Below, one piece after another: positions 32,949-42,128 of a stretch of 64,000 bases of DNA. The notes under the pieces are model-generated. The model saw only the letters and a list, made by a program, of their open reading frames with translations, was not told where the DNA came from and did not search any database. Source of the stretch: Crithidia fasciculata (taxonomy: Eukaryota > Euglenozoa > Kinetoplastea > Trypanosomatida > Trypanosomatidae); NCBI GenBank assembly GCA_000331325.2, contig CM003434.1, forward strand, positions 1,579-65,578. Reading direction: 5' to 3'. Position numbers and translations under genes: made by a program. Within the stretch, counting starts at the first letter, position 1; each line of letters opens with the position of its first letter.

Positions 32949-34777
32949 CAGGAGGTGCGCGCGGAAGAGAGACGTGCGAGAGAAAAGGAAAGAAAAGCTG
33001 TATCAATACAGAACCAAAAAACGCAGGCAGATGAGCTGCTGCATATAGAGCAATTGTATTATGTGATTGAAGCGTGCATCGGAAGAAGAGAAGCAACGTG
33101 AAGGAAGGAAACGGAAAGTGTATACGGGGTGGCTGCAAGACATCTGATATCGTAGTCACAACGCAGCGTTGAGCGGCACTGCCTGCTGTGCACAGAGGAT
33201 ACCCCGCAGAGATTGTCCTTTCGGGCTACCACAGGCAACGCAGCACACAATAGCGGCCTTTACGCGAGCAGACACTGTGCAGCCGTCCGAAGCCTTTATA
33301 CACACACATACACACCTCAGCAAAGAAATGAAAAAAATGCCAGTGGGTGGAGCTGCTGAATGCCATCCCTCACGATTTGTGTTTGCGCCGTTCACAAAAG
33401 AACACAAACTCAGTAACAGAGTATCGAGCAACATGCTGAGCACTGCAAATTTGCCAGCATCCTGTCTTCTCATGTTGTCCTTGAGTGCATAACAAAAAGC
33501 AAACACGCATATACAGTCAGTTAGACGACGAAGGCATGATAAGCTAGTGGAACAGATGTAAGCTATAAACTAGGGTGAAAACGTTCGTGAAAGACAAGCC
33601 TTTTTTCAACGGTGCATGAAATGGGAAATTAAGAAACCAGTCGATTACTTAAATAGAAATTTGTGCGCTCTAGTTGTCATCGCTTCCAGAAGAATGTGCA
33701 GCGCATTTTCCACTACACAAAGCGGCAGACGTGACCTGCTTATGACAGCAGCTGCGAATGAAATAGAAGGGAAGCAGAGCTCAAAAAACCAACAAAAGAG
33801 AAAAATTAAGCAAGAGAGGGGGAGATAAAAGATGCGAAAGATGAGCGTTTTGAGGAGAAAGAAGAGAGGAAAGAAACGATACAAACAACGAGACCGGAAA
33901 GGGAGAAAGCACAAAACAAGAAAGAATTAAGTCCACCACACCTGTTGCCAGAAAAGCCGATTTACACCAGCCGCAGAAAACCAACACGGCAAACAGTGCA
34001 AAATGCAGACCCTTTCTCCTACAAACAAAAGGCGGTTGGCGGCATTTGGGGCAGCAACCCCACAAAAAAGAATACTCAGATACGCTCTAATCAGTCCACG
34101 GCTTAAGTAAAAAAGCACAGGCGCAGCAAAACGATAACAGTAACAAATAAGAAAAAGCATGAGTGAAAAGGAGAAAAATGCTTTGAATCCGCCTACGTGA
34201 CCAAAAGTCATCAGAAAAAAAAGTGAAGACACTTGTGAGACATCACCAACAGAAGCGCATGTACACACCAGTTCATTGCCATCCTTTTCAACAACGACAT
34301 CGTGGAAATTAATGGCGTGGTGCATGGCTCTCGGTGTCAAGCTGGATGTGTATATCTATCTGAATGCGGTGCTGCACCTTTGATCTATAAGTGCTCCGCA
34401 GTCAAATGATTTCAGCCGCAGCAGAGTCCGCCCCTTAGAAATCACCTACGAAAAAAAAACTCAAATCCATAAAAAATAACGAGCAAAAGACGTAGACTAC
34501 TGGAAAAGCATCCTGCCGGCGGTTCCTCAGGTGTGTACGACAACAGAAAGATCCTATCAAATCAGCAAAAAAAAATAAGTGACGACATGAAAAAGAAGGG
34601 TTTTGATTGCAGAAGAGAGACGGCGCGAACGTTGAGAACGGAAAAAAAAGGAGAAGAAGAAAAGTAACGTTACAGAAAAGACATAAAAACAGCAGATGAT
34701 GCACATCTTTGCCAATATGTGTACGCGGCTATGGTGAAGAAAAAAAAAGGAGACCTTTTGCTGGTGGAGCCGCAACG
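32949..34777. other. Intergenic, no gene seen
   Basis: About 1.8 kb with a ferrochelatase-proximal polypurine stretch (about 32,971-32,991, pyrimidine on the coding strand). The rest is AT-rich with A-runs and is probably largely the aquaporin 3' UTR. No gene is supported. Confidence 0.5.
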
Positions 34778-35746
34778 CTAAGCTCCGGTGGGGATGATGA
34801 AGATGACGTAGAGGAACATGCCAATCACGGCGCCAAAGATAGGCACAAACATCGGGATCCAGAAGTAGTTGTGGTAGAGCGTGAAGGGCTCTTTCCCCCA
34901 GAGCATCGCCGTTAGCATGCGCGGGCCGAGGTCGCGAGCGGGGTTGATGGCGTAGCCTGAGTTGACGCCGGTGGTGATGCCGAGGCAGAACACTAGCAGG
35001 CCCACCGCCACCGGCTTAAAATTGATCGCTGGCGTCATGCGGTCGTCGTTGATGCCCAAGATGCCCATCATGAGCGCCATCGTGTTGAAGAGCTCACTCC
35101 ACACCGCGTACCCGTTGGGCACACCGGGATAGGTGCAGAAGACGCCGCCGTACTTGGACGTCATCGTCTCACCCGGCAGCAGGTTCCTCTCGCCCTCGTC
35201 GAAGTAGGGTTTGAAGAGGCCGTAGACGTTGGCGGCGCCGACCAGGGCACCGAGCAGCTGAGAAAGAATAAAGCCCGGGGCCTTCTTCCACGGAAAGGCA
35301 CCAAAAACACAGTTGGCCAGCGTCACGGCAGGGTTCAGGTGGCCGCCGGAGACGCCCATGCTAATGTACAGCGCAATAGTCAGCCCGACGCCCCAGCCAA
35401 AGGTGATGGCGAGGTAGCTGCTGTTCGTCTGGTAGCTGGACGTGGTGCCGGCGTGGAACATCGTCGTGGCGCAAACGCCGTCGCCAAAGGAGATGAGGAA
35501 GAAGGTGCCAAAAAACTCAGCGAAGTACTCGCGCATCCACCAGCGGTAGCGGTAGAAGGGCCACGCGTCCTGCGAGGTGAGGTCGAGGGAGTCCTCCACC
35601 TCCACCTCCTCCGCCTCGTCCTCCTCCTGCATCTCGTGTGCCTCGTGCGGGTCTTCTTTGTCAGCGTAAAAGCGCGCCTCATCGGTGTAGCGGACAACCT
35701 CGTCTGGGGCGTGCTGTGTATTCATAGAGGGGGACATGTGTGCCAT
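34778..35746 (-). CDS. AQP1: Aquaglyceroporin, 322 aa
   Basis: A channel for water, glycerol and, in Leishmania AQP1, trivalent metalloids. An acidic cytosolic N-terminus of about 70 residues (EEDEAEEVEVEDSLDL) precedes six spans and two half-helices. The NPA boxes are GGHLNPAVTLA (Asn138) and YAINPARDLGPR (Asn268). The Asp after the second box marks the glycerol-conducting GlpF-like group. Both boxes are canonical, unlike T. brucei AQP2. The symbol is assigned by similarity to Leishmania AQP1 and by the neighbouring gene block, which I recall as similar to the end of Leishmania chromosome 31. Orthology is inferred. Confidence 0.88.
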   Translation of the reverse strand: MAHMSPSMNTQHAPDEVVRYTDEARFYADKEDPHEAHEMQEEDEAEEVEVEDSLDLTSQDAWPFYRYRWWMREYFAEFFGTFFLISFGDGVCATTMFHAGTTSSYQTNSSYLAITFGWGVGLTIALYISMGVSGGHLNPAVTLANCVFGAFPWKKAPGFILSQLLGALVGAANVYGLFKPYFDEGERNLLPGETMTSKYGGVFCTYPGVPNGYAVWSELFNTMALMMGILGINDDRMTPAINFKPVAVGLLVFCLGITTGVNSGYAINPARDLGPRMLTAMLWGKEPFTLYHNYFWIPMFVPIFGAVIGMFLYVIFIIPTGA

Positions 35747-36250
35747 GATGGAGAGGGGCTAATGTCGCCTTTTATCTGTGTCTTTCGTAGTTACTTTTTG
35801 TGGGAAGAAAAAGGAAGAAAATATTTGGGTGAGTGTCAGAGGGAAGAATGACGTGATGTTGAGAAATGCGTGCTATAGGGAGGTGGTGAAGAAGCACGAG
35901 CCACATAAGAGGAGCAACACATCTCAACTTACTCTCTTCACGTGCGAAATCGCGGATGTATCCGGACGCCGCGAAGCTGCCCGAAAATAAAGATAGAAAA
36001 AGAAAACGAGCGAGATGGTTCTGTGCATTGCCAGGCAGCTCCTTTGCACTCTCTTCTCTACTCACGTGTCACCGCCGCAGAGGAAGTACTTAAAGCAACG
36101 AAGTAGAAAAAGAAAAGTGGTAGACGGGAAAAAGAGAAGCACACTTCGTTTGCGATAAAAAAAAAAAACAGGAGCACAAGAAGCGAAGCAAGGCAAAAAG
36201 ACAGAGGCAAAGAGCTGTAAAGAACAGGTATCAGGACCACACCAAAACTC
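35747..36250. other. Intergenic, carries aquaporin acceptor region
   Basis: Plus-strand purine stretch at about 35,801-35,822 is a polypyrimidine tract upstream of the aquaporin ATG. A run of A near 36,157-36,168. Nothing else seen. Confidence 0.5.
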
Positions 36251-39200
36251 CTACGCCGTCTCGGGGGCAGAGGGATCGCGTGTGTAGCTCACCAGCACGA
36301 CATCCGTGGCACACTCCGACGCCGCCCACTGCGAGATGCGCTTCCGCAGGCCGGTGAAGTAAGCCCACCGTCGTCGCGGTGCCCGCTGCTGCTGTTGCTG
36401 CGGCGGAGGCTGCTCCTGCACTGGCGGCGGTGGTGCAGGGGCCTGGTGAAGCCCGTTTGCTTGCGGTGCCTCCGCAGCGACGCGTACCGGCGGCCCATCG
36501 CCCGCGACTCTCTCCCCTTCGGCTGCCTCTGCTGCTGGATGGGCGGCGGGAGCCTCAGGAGCGGGATGGGGACGAGCTTCTCCAGTCGCTGGCTGATGCT
36601 GCGGTGCCTCTGCGTTCTCTGCGGCCACAGGTGGTTGTGGTGGTTGTGGTGCAGCGAGAGGTACAGCCTGGGCATTGTCAGCTGTCCCTCTGTCCAGTGC
36701 TCGGTGCCGCCACCGACGCGCCACATACTTCCCCAGCCACCACACGCCGTAGACGCCAGTCATCCCGGCGGCCATTGCTTCCCGCGGTGTCGAGGCGGCG
36801 GTGTTTAAGGCGGCCCACCCAAACCGTCGCAGCAGCTCCATGCCCAGTCGCACCACGGCGCAGTGAATCACTACGGGTATGGCCACGGCGTGCACCGCCT
36901 CCAGCGAGAGCGATCCGAGGATGATCTCCGGGGCGTGGCGGAGACACCGCTGAAAGAGCGCTGTGCGCAGCACGCGGCCCTCCACAACAACCCACACCGT
37001 CCCCGCTGCGGCGCCAATCACCCACCGCAGCAACACCGAGAACCACAGCGGCAACGCCACGTAGTCGGTGGAAAGAGGCGTGACGAAGTCGAGCTGCAGC
37101 GCTGAGCACAGCACAAGCGGCGTCAGAGCCGTGAGCAGCGCTGCTACAAGCATGCGGGGGTAGGTGGCGAGCCGAGAGAGCGTGTAGGATGTAAGCCGCT
37201 GCAGCACTGCTGTAAAGCACATCGTTGGCTCCGTGTTCTCCTCGTCGTGGAGGTAACCCACGAGCATGATCAGCCCCATGTCCTGCCGCTCCACTGCCAC
37301 ACCCATCAGCGAGGCGGAGAGCGTGTTGATTCGCGGAGGCGACAGCTTCGTGATGATGCACACGTCGTTTACGCCGTACGTGATCCAAGTGCCGTAGAAG
37401 CACAGCATCGTCGCTCTTGTGCGGAGTTCATCAAGGGTGCGGCGCGCAAAGTGGAGCCCACCACCAAGCACGAGACCCAGCCACGAGACGGTGCCCACGT
37501 TCAGAAAGAGGCCGAGAAGGGGAAACCACGCGGTCCAGGAAGTCCACTCCAGCACGGCGCCGATGAAGATGTTGGCGAGCAGCAAGCACACGCCGTAGGC
37601 AAGGCGCTCGATGACGTGTGCGCCGTGCCGTGCGAGCCCCTCTTCCGCATCCGCCGCCGAGGCTCCTGCGTCGCCAGAGAGAAAGATGCGCTGCAGGCCG
37701 GACAGTACGGCGGTGTGCGCGGACCGAATGATGCGATACCACGTGTACACAAAGTCGAACTCCGAGAAGCGGTTGGAGAAGGTGAAGAAGGAGAGGTACG
37801 ACAGCGACCGCGGGAAGCACTGGGGAAAGAAGTGGAAGAGCGTCGCGAAGACGGGAAAGCCAACAGCCGCTGCGTAGAGGGCCACCATGGCGGGCACCTC
37901 GCTCAGCACGCGCCAGAAGACACGCCCTGGCAGGTGGAGGAAGATGGCGAAGAACTCCGGTTGACCATCCCAAAAGCCGCCCAGCGTCGTGTAGGGAAGA
38001 AGCACGGCAAAAGCGCCGGTTACCAGCCACAGCAGCGTTGCCCTCAGCGTACCCACAAGGGCCAGCCATGTCGGCAGCGCGCAGACACGCAGCAGCACGC
38101 ACCCGCAGTAAGACAGGAAGTGAGCTGCCTGAGACAGGTGTTGGGGCGGTGGAAGCCTGTAGGCATCGAGACCACACGTCACTGGGTCAAAGAGTGAGGG
38201 GCTCCGTCCTCGCCACACATCCGGCGCCGCGAGAAGGAGCGCACGCGCCACGTTCAGCGGCTGCGACAAGCGGCGGGCAGACGGGGCGGTGGCAGCGGCA
38301 CTGTGACACCGGAAAGGGAGAAGACGTTCGCTGCGCAGTACCTGCCACGCCTCTTGCGGCGGCATTAGAACGGTTGCGTCGCCCTCGACGAAGAAGGGAA
38401 AGAGACACATGTAGGTGACGACGGGGACAACAGTCACCCAGACGAGCACCAACACCACCACAGCGAGTGCGCCGCGGGCAAAGAGGCAGTGCAGCAGTAC
38501 CGCGCGTGACAGGCGTGCGTGGTTGGCGGTGAGGTGCGTCGCAGCCAGTCGCAGCACCACCAGGAGCATGGCGAGACCAAGGAGAAAAGCTACACCCCAG
38601 TAAGTGAGAGAGGAGAAGGTGGCAGTGGCGAGCACCTCACGGAAGAGCACTAGCGCGACGGAGTTGCTGTCCTCCGCGAGGCGCCTGCTAGTGGCGAGGA
38701 GCAGCGGAGGGCACAGCGCCACGCACTGCAGCGCCACATCGCCCAAAACGATGGCGCCAGCTAGCGCAAGGTGAACAAGAATGAACTTGGCGACATACAT
38801 CAGCGTTGTGTTCTCCCAAAAGCGCTTCTTCTCTCCCGCCTTCTGCGCCGCCTTTACTTTTCCTCGAAGCAGTTCCAGAATGGAGCTGCTAGCTGCCGCC
38901 GAATGCGCCACCGACATGTAGATACCACCCCCGCCGGTATCAGTATGGTCAGCGCGTGGCTCGCTATGCGGCTTCGCAGTGGTGAAGGCAGCGTTGCGAG
39001 CCGCAGCGACGGCCTCGTCAACCGGCGTCTCGGTCGGCTGCGGCTGCGGCGGCATTGGTGGCAGGTCGGCGACGTCGTCCTCGTGAATGAAGACCCACAC
39101 GTGGAAGCGCTCGTAGAGGAGGAGGACGGCGAGAGGGATGGCGTTGAGCACAAAGCCGGCAACCCACAGCACGAAAAACGGGACGTGGCGAGCGGAGACG

Positions 39201-39586
39201 CGCTGCGAGCGGCGCGTGATGCAGCGCCAGCAGGCATACCAAATAGCAGCCGCACTGACCGTGAGGAGGAGGAGGACGCCCACCACCTCAGCGGCAACCC
39301 CGAGCGTCGCGCGGAGGCCCCGCACCTGCTTTTTCAAAAAGAGCTTCAGGAGGCGAGCGACGCCGCGTATAGAGCGCAGCGATGGGGGGTCCTGGACGGC
39401 GATTTGGAAGGAGTACGGAGTGCCGCAGACTTCGCAGTTGAGTCGCCCACGTGCGGCGATCCACTCGGCGAGACAGTAAGGGTGGGCGTAAGCCATGGTG
39501 CCCTCGCAGCGGCAGGGGCGGATGATCGGCTCCTCCTCGCCTTGGCAGATGCGACACACAGGAGCCGGAGCCGCTGACGTCTCCAT
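36251..39586 (-). CDS. RING-CH membrane E3 ubiquitin ligase (Doa10/MARCH6-like), 1111 aa
   Basis: Likely an ER-membrane ubiquitin ligase of ER-associated degradation. Residues 11-54 are a complete C4HC3 RING-CH finger: Cys11, 14, 25, 27, His35, Cys38, 51 and 54 (CRICQGEEEP, PCRCEG, AHPYCLAEW, CEVC). The rest is strongly hydrophobic with many spans (about a dozen or more), as in Doa10 and MARCH6, which also put the RING-CH at the very N-terminus. A Pro/Ala/Gln-rich cytosolic region lies before the end (about 1,000-1,080), followed by a short tail. Its length lies between human MARCH6 and yeast Doa10. Downstream partners would be UBC6/UBC7-type enzymes, not in this window. Confidence 0.88.
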   Translation of the reverse strand: METSAAPAPVCRICQGEEEPIIRPCRCEGTMAYAHPYCLAEWIAARGRLNCEVCGTPYSFQIAVQDPPSLRSIRGVARLLKLFLKKQVRGLRATLGVAAEVVGVLLLLTVSAAAIWYACWRCITRRSQRVSARHVPFFVLWVAGFVLNAIPLAVLLLYERFHVWVFIHEDDVADLPPMPPQPQPTETPVDEAVAAARNAAFTTAKPHSEPRADHTDTGGGGIYMSVAHSAAASSSILELLRGKVKAAQKAGEKKRFWENTTLMYVAKFILVHLALAGAIVLGDVALQCVALCPPLLLATSRRLAEDSNSVALVLFREVLATATFSSLTYWGVAFLLGLAMLLVVLRLAATHLTANHARLSRAVLLHCLFARGALAVVVLVLVWVTVVPVVTYMCLFPFFVEGDATVLMPPQEAWQVLRSERLLPFRCHSAAATAPSARRLSQPLNVARALLLAAPDVWRGRSPSLFDPVTCGLDAYRLPPPQHLSQAAHFLSYCGCVLLRVCALPTWLALVGTLRATLLWLVTGAFAVLLPYTTLGGFWDGQPEFFAIFLHLPGRVFWRVLSEVPAMVALYAAAVGFPVFATLFHFFPQCFPRSLSYLSFFTFSNRFSEFDFVYTWYRIIRSAHTAVLSGLQRIFLSGDAGASAADAEEGLARHGAHVIERLAYGVCLLLANIFIGAVLEWTSWTAWFPLLGLFLNVGTVSWLGLVLGGGLHFARRTLDELRTRATMLCFYGTWITYGVNDVCIITKLSPPRINTLSASLMGVAVERQDMGLIMLVGYLHDEENTEPTMCFTAVLQRLTSYTLSRLATYPRMLVAALLTALTPLVLCSALQLDFVTPLSTDYVALPLWFSVLLRWVIGAAAGTVWVVVEGRVLRTALFQRCLRHAPEIILGSLSLEAVHAVAIPVVIHCAVVRLGMELLRRFGWAALNTAASTPREAMAAGMTGVYGVWWLGKYVARRWRHRALDRGTADNAQAVPLAAPQPPQPPVAAENAEAPQHQPATGEARPHPAPEAPAAHPAAEAAEGERVAGDGPPVRVAAEAPQANGLHQAPAPPPPVQEQPPPQQQQQRAPRRRWAYFTGLRKRISQWAASECATDVVLVSYTRDPSAPETA

Positions 39587-40075
39587 TGTGATAGATATGA
39601 AAATGACGTATAACGCGCAAGAAGAGCGGAAGGAAAAAGCAGCAGAGAAATATGATGCTTGTAAAAGCTAGAAGTGCGTTTGCCACCACAGAGACGTGGG
39701 CCTGCAGAGTAAAGAAAGGGGGAAGTATTGGACGCTGCTTTACAACGCCACGAAGAGAGGTGAGCGAGGGATAAAGAAATGAGCGGCGGAGAAAGGAGGC
39801 AAAAGTGAGAGATGTCCTAAAGAAAAAAAATGAGGTACGGAGGAGGGTAGGTGCGCAAAGCTCTTCGACATCTATGCGTCGTGTATTACACTCAAGAGCC
39901 ACTGCTACTGCGCGTGTAGTGAAAGATGCTTTTCGTTTTTTTTTTAGAGAAGAGGTTCGCTATAAAAGTGTTCGTTGCGACTACTGTAAAGAAGCTGCCC
40001 GAGGGCAAAAAAGAAACAAGGTGAAAACCACAAAAAAAAAAGAATAACTCCACGAGGCTGCAATTGGCTGTGGCC
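39587..40075. other. Intergenic, no gene seen
   Basis: Purine-rich plus strand with A-runs (about 40,030-40,042) near the cyclophilin stop. No gene seen. Confidence 0.5.
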
Positions 40076-40765
40076 CTACTGCGCGTTCTCCTGCAACACA
40101 CCGCAGTCGCTGATGAGCACCGTCCTCGTTGGCTTGCCGTGCGGGGTGCCGTAGCTCTCCATTTTCTTCACGTGCTCGTAGCCCCTCAGCACCTGCCCAA
40201 AGACGACGTGCTTGCCGTCAAGCCACGGGCAGGACACCGTGCAGATAAAGAACTGCGAGCCGTTCGTGTTGCGGCCGGCGTTGGCCATGGAGAGCAGGCC
40301 GGGAGCCTTGTGCTTGCCCGCCTTGCCGTCGAAGGACTCGTCCTTGAAGCGGCTGCCGTAGATGGAGCACCCGCCGGTGCCGTTGCCCTTGGTGATGTCG
40401 CCGCCCTGAATCATAAAGTCGGGGATGATGCGGTGGAAGACGCAGCCCTTGAAGGTGAGCGGCTTTCCATCCGGCGTCGCCCCGGTCGTGCCGCGGCACA
40501 ACTCGCGGAAGCTGCGTGCTGTGATGGGGACCGTGTCATCGAAGAGTTCAAACTCCACGCGGCCGATGGGGTCCTGCGAGGCGAGGCCGAAGAAGGAGCC
40601 GCCCGTCTTCTCGGCAATGTCGAAGAAGACACGACTGTTGCTGGGGTTGGGGCTGTAGGGCGTGATGTACGGCTTGCTCGCTGGGGCAGCACTGGCGGTG
40701 GGGGCGGCAAGGCAGGCGTGGAGAGCGCCGCCAGCGAGGAAGGCGCAGGTGAAGCGCAGAGCCAT
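40076..40765 (-). CDS. Secretory-pathway cyclophilin (peptidyl-prolyl isomerase), 229 aa
   Basis: Isomerises prolyl bonds during protein folding. The ATG at 40,765 is used because the longer frame begins with GTG and reads through a CT repeat. Residues 1-26 look like a signal peptide ([20 protein letters not shown]). The catalytic core is intact: [14 protein letters not shown] with the active Arg, NTNGSQFFI, and [17 protein letters not shown] keeps the Trp that binds cyclosporin A. There is no ER-retention signal at the C-terminus ([10 protein letters not shown]), so it may be secreted or endosomal. The match to the family over 180 residues is unambiguous. Confidence 0.92.
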   Translation of the reverse strand: MALRFTCAFLAGGALHACLAAPTASAAPASKPYITPYSPNPSNSRVFFDIAEKTGGSFFGLASQDPIGRVEFELFDDTVPITARSFRELCRGTTGATPDGKPLTFKGCVFHRIIPDFMIQGGDITKGNGTGGCSIYGSRFKDESFDGKAGKHKAPGLLSMANAGRNTNGSQFFICTVSCPWLDGKHVVFGQVLRGYEHVKKMESYGTPHGKPTRTVLISDCGVLQENAQ

Positions 40766-40884
40766 CGCGGGGAGAGATGAGGAAGAAAGGGTAAAGTGAA
40801 AACGAGCCAAACGTGTGCACCTGACAGTGGGAGGCAGAGCTTTGTGCTTTAAGGTGGCAGAGTGTGTGTGTGTGGTGAGAGACA

Positions 40885-40891
40885 CTGCATA

Positions 40892-40920
<29 letters not shown>
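40885..40920 (-). promoter_or_regulatory. CT-repeat polypyrimidine tract and acceptor for cyclophilin
   Basis: (AG)n on the plus strand at 40,895-40,920 is a CT dinucleotide repeat on the coding strand. The first AG after it lies at 40,886-40,885 (TATGCAG), giving a leader of about 120 bases before the ATG. Dinucleotide repeats can change length between strains. Confidence 0.6.
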
Positions 40921-40921
<1 letters not shown>

Positions 40922-40925
<4 letters not shown>

Positions 40926-41238
40926 AAGTGGGTGGAGATGGACACTAAAGCATCGAGATCACGATTTGTGCATAAAAGACTGAGAGGCTACTCCAAGTGC
41001 CTGCATCACCGTAAGCACCTGCACAGGCCTCGTCACGTTTCTTTAAACAAATCAGCAAAGAAATCAAAATTGCCAACGGCCTCAAAGAGTCGTGACAGTG
41101 TTCACAGCACCGAAGGCACAACAATAGAGGCTTTCCTCTCTCGCTAGGAACTGTTTCCTGAGAGCGTTAAAGTTTCTGTAGTCGCGTTTCGCTCGACTTA
41201 TTGAGTTTTACTACGTGAGAGAGAGAGCAGCCCACTCT
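40922..41238. other. Intergenic, no gene seen
   Basis: The likely 3' UTR of the small gene upstream. Contains a short GA repeat near 41,217-41,228. Confidence 0.5.
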
Positions 41239-41640
41239 CTAGTAGCCTGGGGGACGTGGGAGGTTCTGAATGCCGCGAGCGATGGCGCTGGCACCGTCGA
41301 TCGGGGTGATGCCCCACCAGTGGTAGCGCAGGTAGCAGAACGTGAAGTAGAAGACGAGGACGATGGGCCCGATGATGGACACGTTCGCCACTGTGAGCAG
41401 CTTCTTAATCTTGAACTTCTGGTCGACGGGCACCTTGCTCAGCTTGTCCTCGAACATGGACAGCTCCTCGTTGCGCTCCTTCCACCGTCGATAGGACCAG
41501 CGATTGATGGGGTGCGTTTCTTTGTTCTCCTCCCAGTACGTCCGCTCCCGCAGCGCGTCCTTCTTGAGGGTCTGGTTGAAGGCGTACAGCCGCGCCGCGT
41601 TCACCCGCCCCGTCGCACCCTTTTTCACGAAGTTGTTCAT
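41239..41640 (-). CDS. Small one-span protein, 133 aa, probably mitochondrial
   Basis: Not recognised by name. The ATG at 41,640 begins MNNFVKKGATGRVNAARLYA, a basic amphipathic N-terminus like a mitochondrial signal. The middle is charged (ERTYWEENKETHPINRWSYR, SYRRWKERNEEL). One hydrophobic span lies at about residues 93-115 (ANVSIIGPIVLVFYFTFCYL). It ends YHWWGITPIDGASAI and a Pro-rich tail. The architecture is that of many small trypanosomatid respiratory-complex or ATP-synthase subunits, which is an inference from form only. Confidence 0.65.
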   Translation of the reverse strand: MNNFVKKGATGRVNAARLYAFNQTLKKDALRERTYWEENKETHPINRWSYRRWKERNEELSMFEDKLSKVPVDQKFKIKKLLTVANVSIIGPIVLVFYFTFCYLRYHWWGITPIDGASAIARGIQNLPRPPGY

Positions 41641-42128
41641 TGTACTAAAGGGAAAAGTGAGAAGAGCGAAGGTGTTGCAGGAGGATTGTGCGAGAGGGGT
41701 GCGAAGACGCCCTGACTTTTTTGCAGCGCTTTTCAGCTCTCGCGTCTCTCGCGTCTTGGCTTCTGCTATCGAACTGCGCGCCGAAGCTGACGCGCCTGTA
41801 AAGCAGAAACGTGAAGAAGATGAGAAAACAAAAATCCTCTCCTTTTTACACCGAAGTAAAGTACAAAAAAAGTGAGACATACAGAAAGACAAGAAGTCGA
41901 GCGAATGAGTAGGAGTAGGCATGCGGCGCTTACGCATAGATAAAACCAGAGAGCGGCAATCGCTCACAGCTGCCATCTCGAGGAGCTATCGAGGAGTTGC
42001 AACCTTTCTCACTTTATTTGCAGCAATGCTTCTATTTCTTTTTCCCAGGACAACAAATTGCGGCGCGTCACGTAGGGTCAACAAGAACAACGAGGACAGC
42101 AACAAGACAAACTCAACTAAACGTCCGT
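41641..42128. other. Intergenic, no gene seen
   Basis: Mixed composition; no gene seen. Confidence 0.5.

Noticed and set aside
40766-40945. Longer N-terminus for the cyclophilin
   Set aside because: Begins with GTG and includes the CT repeat; the ATG at 40,765 starts a normal signal peptide.
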